From JAXDBV01 sp034678415 (GTDB taxonomy: Bacteria; Bacteroidota; Bacteroidia; Bacteroidales; VadinHA17), in contig JAXDBV010000258.1 in assembly GCA_034678415.1 (NCBI GenBank), positions 1-14,631 of the forward strand: 14,631 nt of DNA. The letters run 5' to 3'. Below, piece after piece: positions 13,684 to 14,631 of this stretch; within the stretch, counting starts at the first letter, position 1; every line of letters begins with the position of its first letter. The position numbers and the translations under genes are program-made. Under the pieces are notes generated by a model. That model did not search any database. It was not told the origin of the DNA and saw nothing but the letters and a program-made list of their open reading frames with translations.

Positions 13684-14631
13684 TTAATGGATAAACTGCC
13701 GGTTCCTGTGTATAATATCCCTGATAGCCATCTTCAAAGTTTCTGTTCCCCTGTATACCATTTCAATATCGTCCGGGAAGGGCAGTTTTTCATTTTCGAG
13801 CAGCTTCAAATCCTCCTCGGAGAGGGCATCTTTATCTCCCACCGCACGAGCCCAGCGGTGCTCAAACATACTCTCTGCTCCAATAGGATCCTTTCTCAGC
13901 ACCCTCTGGGGATTCATCTGAATAATTTCCACATCACCCGTTACTGCCGCCGACTTATGCTGATAGGTTTCAATAAGGGTGCAGGTCAGGGTTTTATATT
14001 TCTGCAGCTTTATATCGTTGCCCGCCGTATCCTTCATGACATTGCCCCTGGCATCCAATACATATTCAAACCCGTCCTCCACCTTCTTTGTCACAACCCT
14101 GTCGGTTTCCTTTACATTATCAGGTGAAACCGAAATGATATTCATATTCACATAGACATAGTAATCATAAACTGTTTCATCATTCAGATGACGGGTGTGG
14201 TATTCCACCCATTCGGTGTTCAGGTCAGCAGGGCTGATAGCCAGCAGTTCCTGTTCATATTCTTCGGGCAGCTTAAGCTGGGTACGGTTTTGCAGCATGA
14301 TCAGCACACGGCTCATACCCATCGCGTGTGATTCTTCCATCAACCGGTCCACATCCAGGTAGTCTCCCATATATTGCTTTACCCTTGCAAATTCGTAGAA
14401 TGCCTCCCTGTACGAATCTTTTGTTCTGTTCTCCATCAGTTTCTGTCCATGGGCATACAGGTATTCAGAGGCTCTTTTTTTGGCTTCCACTATCTCCGAA
14501 TCATAATCAACATATTCATAATTAATGGTACGACCATTCAGTTCAAGAGGTAACACGGTACGTACCAGCGTCTGCCGGTCCTTCAGGGAAGCATAGCGAT
14601 TCAGTATCTCATCCCAGTTATGAGGATTACC
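13684..14631 (-). CDS. Unknown protein with TPR-like helices, N-terminus outside window
   Basis: 315 residues are visible and the frame is open to the right edge of the window (the first readable codons give GNPHNWDEILNRYASLKDRQ). The GTG at 14556 is therefore internal and the real start lies outside. I do not recognise the family. The visible N-terminal third is helical and TPR-like: EAKKRASEYLYAHGQKL, then a second unit SYREAFYEFARVKQYMGDY and VDRLMEESHAMG, a pattern of small and aromatic residues as in TPR pairs. The rest looks beta-rich (DYYVYVNMNIISVSP; VTKKVEDGFEYVLDARGNVMKDTAGND; LTCTLIETYQHKSAAVTGDVEII) with a charged, Glu/Asp-rich helical C-terminus. No signal peptide or lipobox can be judged. 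Two stop codons stand in tandem (TAA TAA, 13686-13681). hflX follows 95 bp downstream on the same strand. Confidence 0.8.
   Translation of the reverse strand, partial: GNPHNWDEILNRYASLKDRQTLVRTVLPLELNGRTINYEYVDYDSEIVEAKKRASEYLYAHGQKLMENRTKDSYREAFYEFARVKQYMGDYLDVDRLMEESHAMGMSRVLIMLQNRTQLKLPEEYEQELLAISPADLNTEWVEYHTRHLNDETVYDYYVYVNMNIISVSPDNVKETDRVVTKKVEDGFEYVLDARGNVMKDTAGNDIKLQKYKTLTCTLIETYQHKSAAVTGDVEIIQMNPQRVLRKDPIGAESMFEHRWARAVGDKDALSEEDLKLLENEKLPFPDDIEMVYRGTETLKMAIRDIIHRNRQFIH

Noticed and set aside
13648..14127. Open frame of 159 codons on the + strand opposite the right-edge gene
   Set aside because: The - strand frame is longer, continues to the window edge and has protein-like helical and strand patterns; the + frame shows no recognisable domain.
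1..14631. CRISPR array, insertion sequence, phage or defence island
   Set aside because: No spaced direct repeats, transposase, integrase, terminal inverted repeats or defence-type domains were seen; gene content is mostly housekeeping.

Overview
The window looks like ordinary chromosomal sequence from a Gram-negative member of the Bacteroidota, probably an uncultured Bacteroidales-type organism. The reasons: promoters of the Bacteroidota form (TTG, about 19 nt, then TAnnTTTG) occur before several genes; leaders are A-rich without Shine-Dalgarno sites; a FISUMP lipoprotein is present; a large secreted protein carries lamin-tail modules and a gliding/type IX-like C-terminal domain; and LpxK shows that lipid A is made. 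Base composition looks even by eye, and I see no mobile element, CRISPR array, integrase or toxin-antitoxin pair.

Layout. From the left edge to about 3.2 kb all genes are on the + strand: a PhzF-family isomerase cut by the window start, a FISUMP lipoprotein, a small outer-membrane barrel protein, tRNA-Glu(UUC), ribosomal protein S20 (with a clear terminator) and RadC. FolK lies on the - strand, convergent with radC. A divergent 122-bp region then separates folK from a four-gene + strand cluster, sppA-lpxK-punA-MFS transporter (3.8-8.7 kb). A long - strand gene for an 883-residue surface/secreted protein (8.7-11.3 kb) converges on the transporter gene and diverges from asd (aspartate-semialdehyde dehydrogenase, +). 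asd converges on hflX (-). The right edge holds a - strand gene of unknown function whose N-terminal part lies outside the window.

How the genes work together. Most are housekeeping: translation (tRNA-Glu, S20, HflX), folate synthesis (FolK), envelope quality control and lipid A (SppA, LpxK), purine salvage (PunA) and the aspartate amino-acid pathway (Asd). They are not one pathway. Each + to - junction in the window has overlapping stop codons (4, 9 and 9 bp), so convergent transcription units meet with no intergenic terminator.

I did not find a convincing new biological system. The items most worth a second look are: two perfect inverted repeats bracketing the promoter and transcription start of the tRNA-Glu/rpsT unit; the tight tRNA-rpsT linkage; an Asp at the purine-specificity position of the nucleoside phosphorylase; the duplicated-module secreted protein; the unrecognised gene at the right edge; and the overlapping convergent gene ends.
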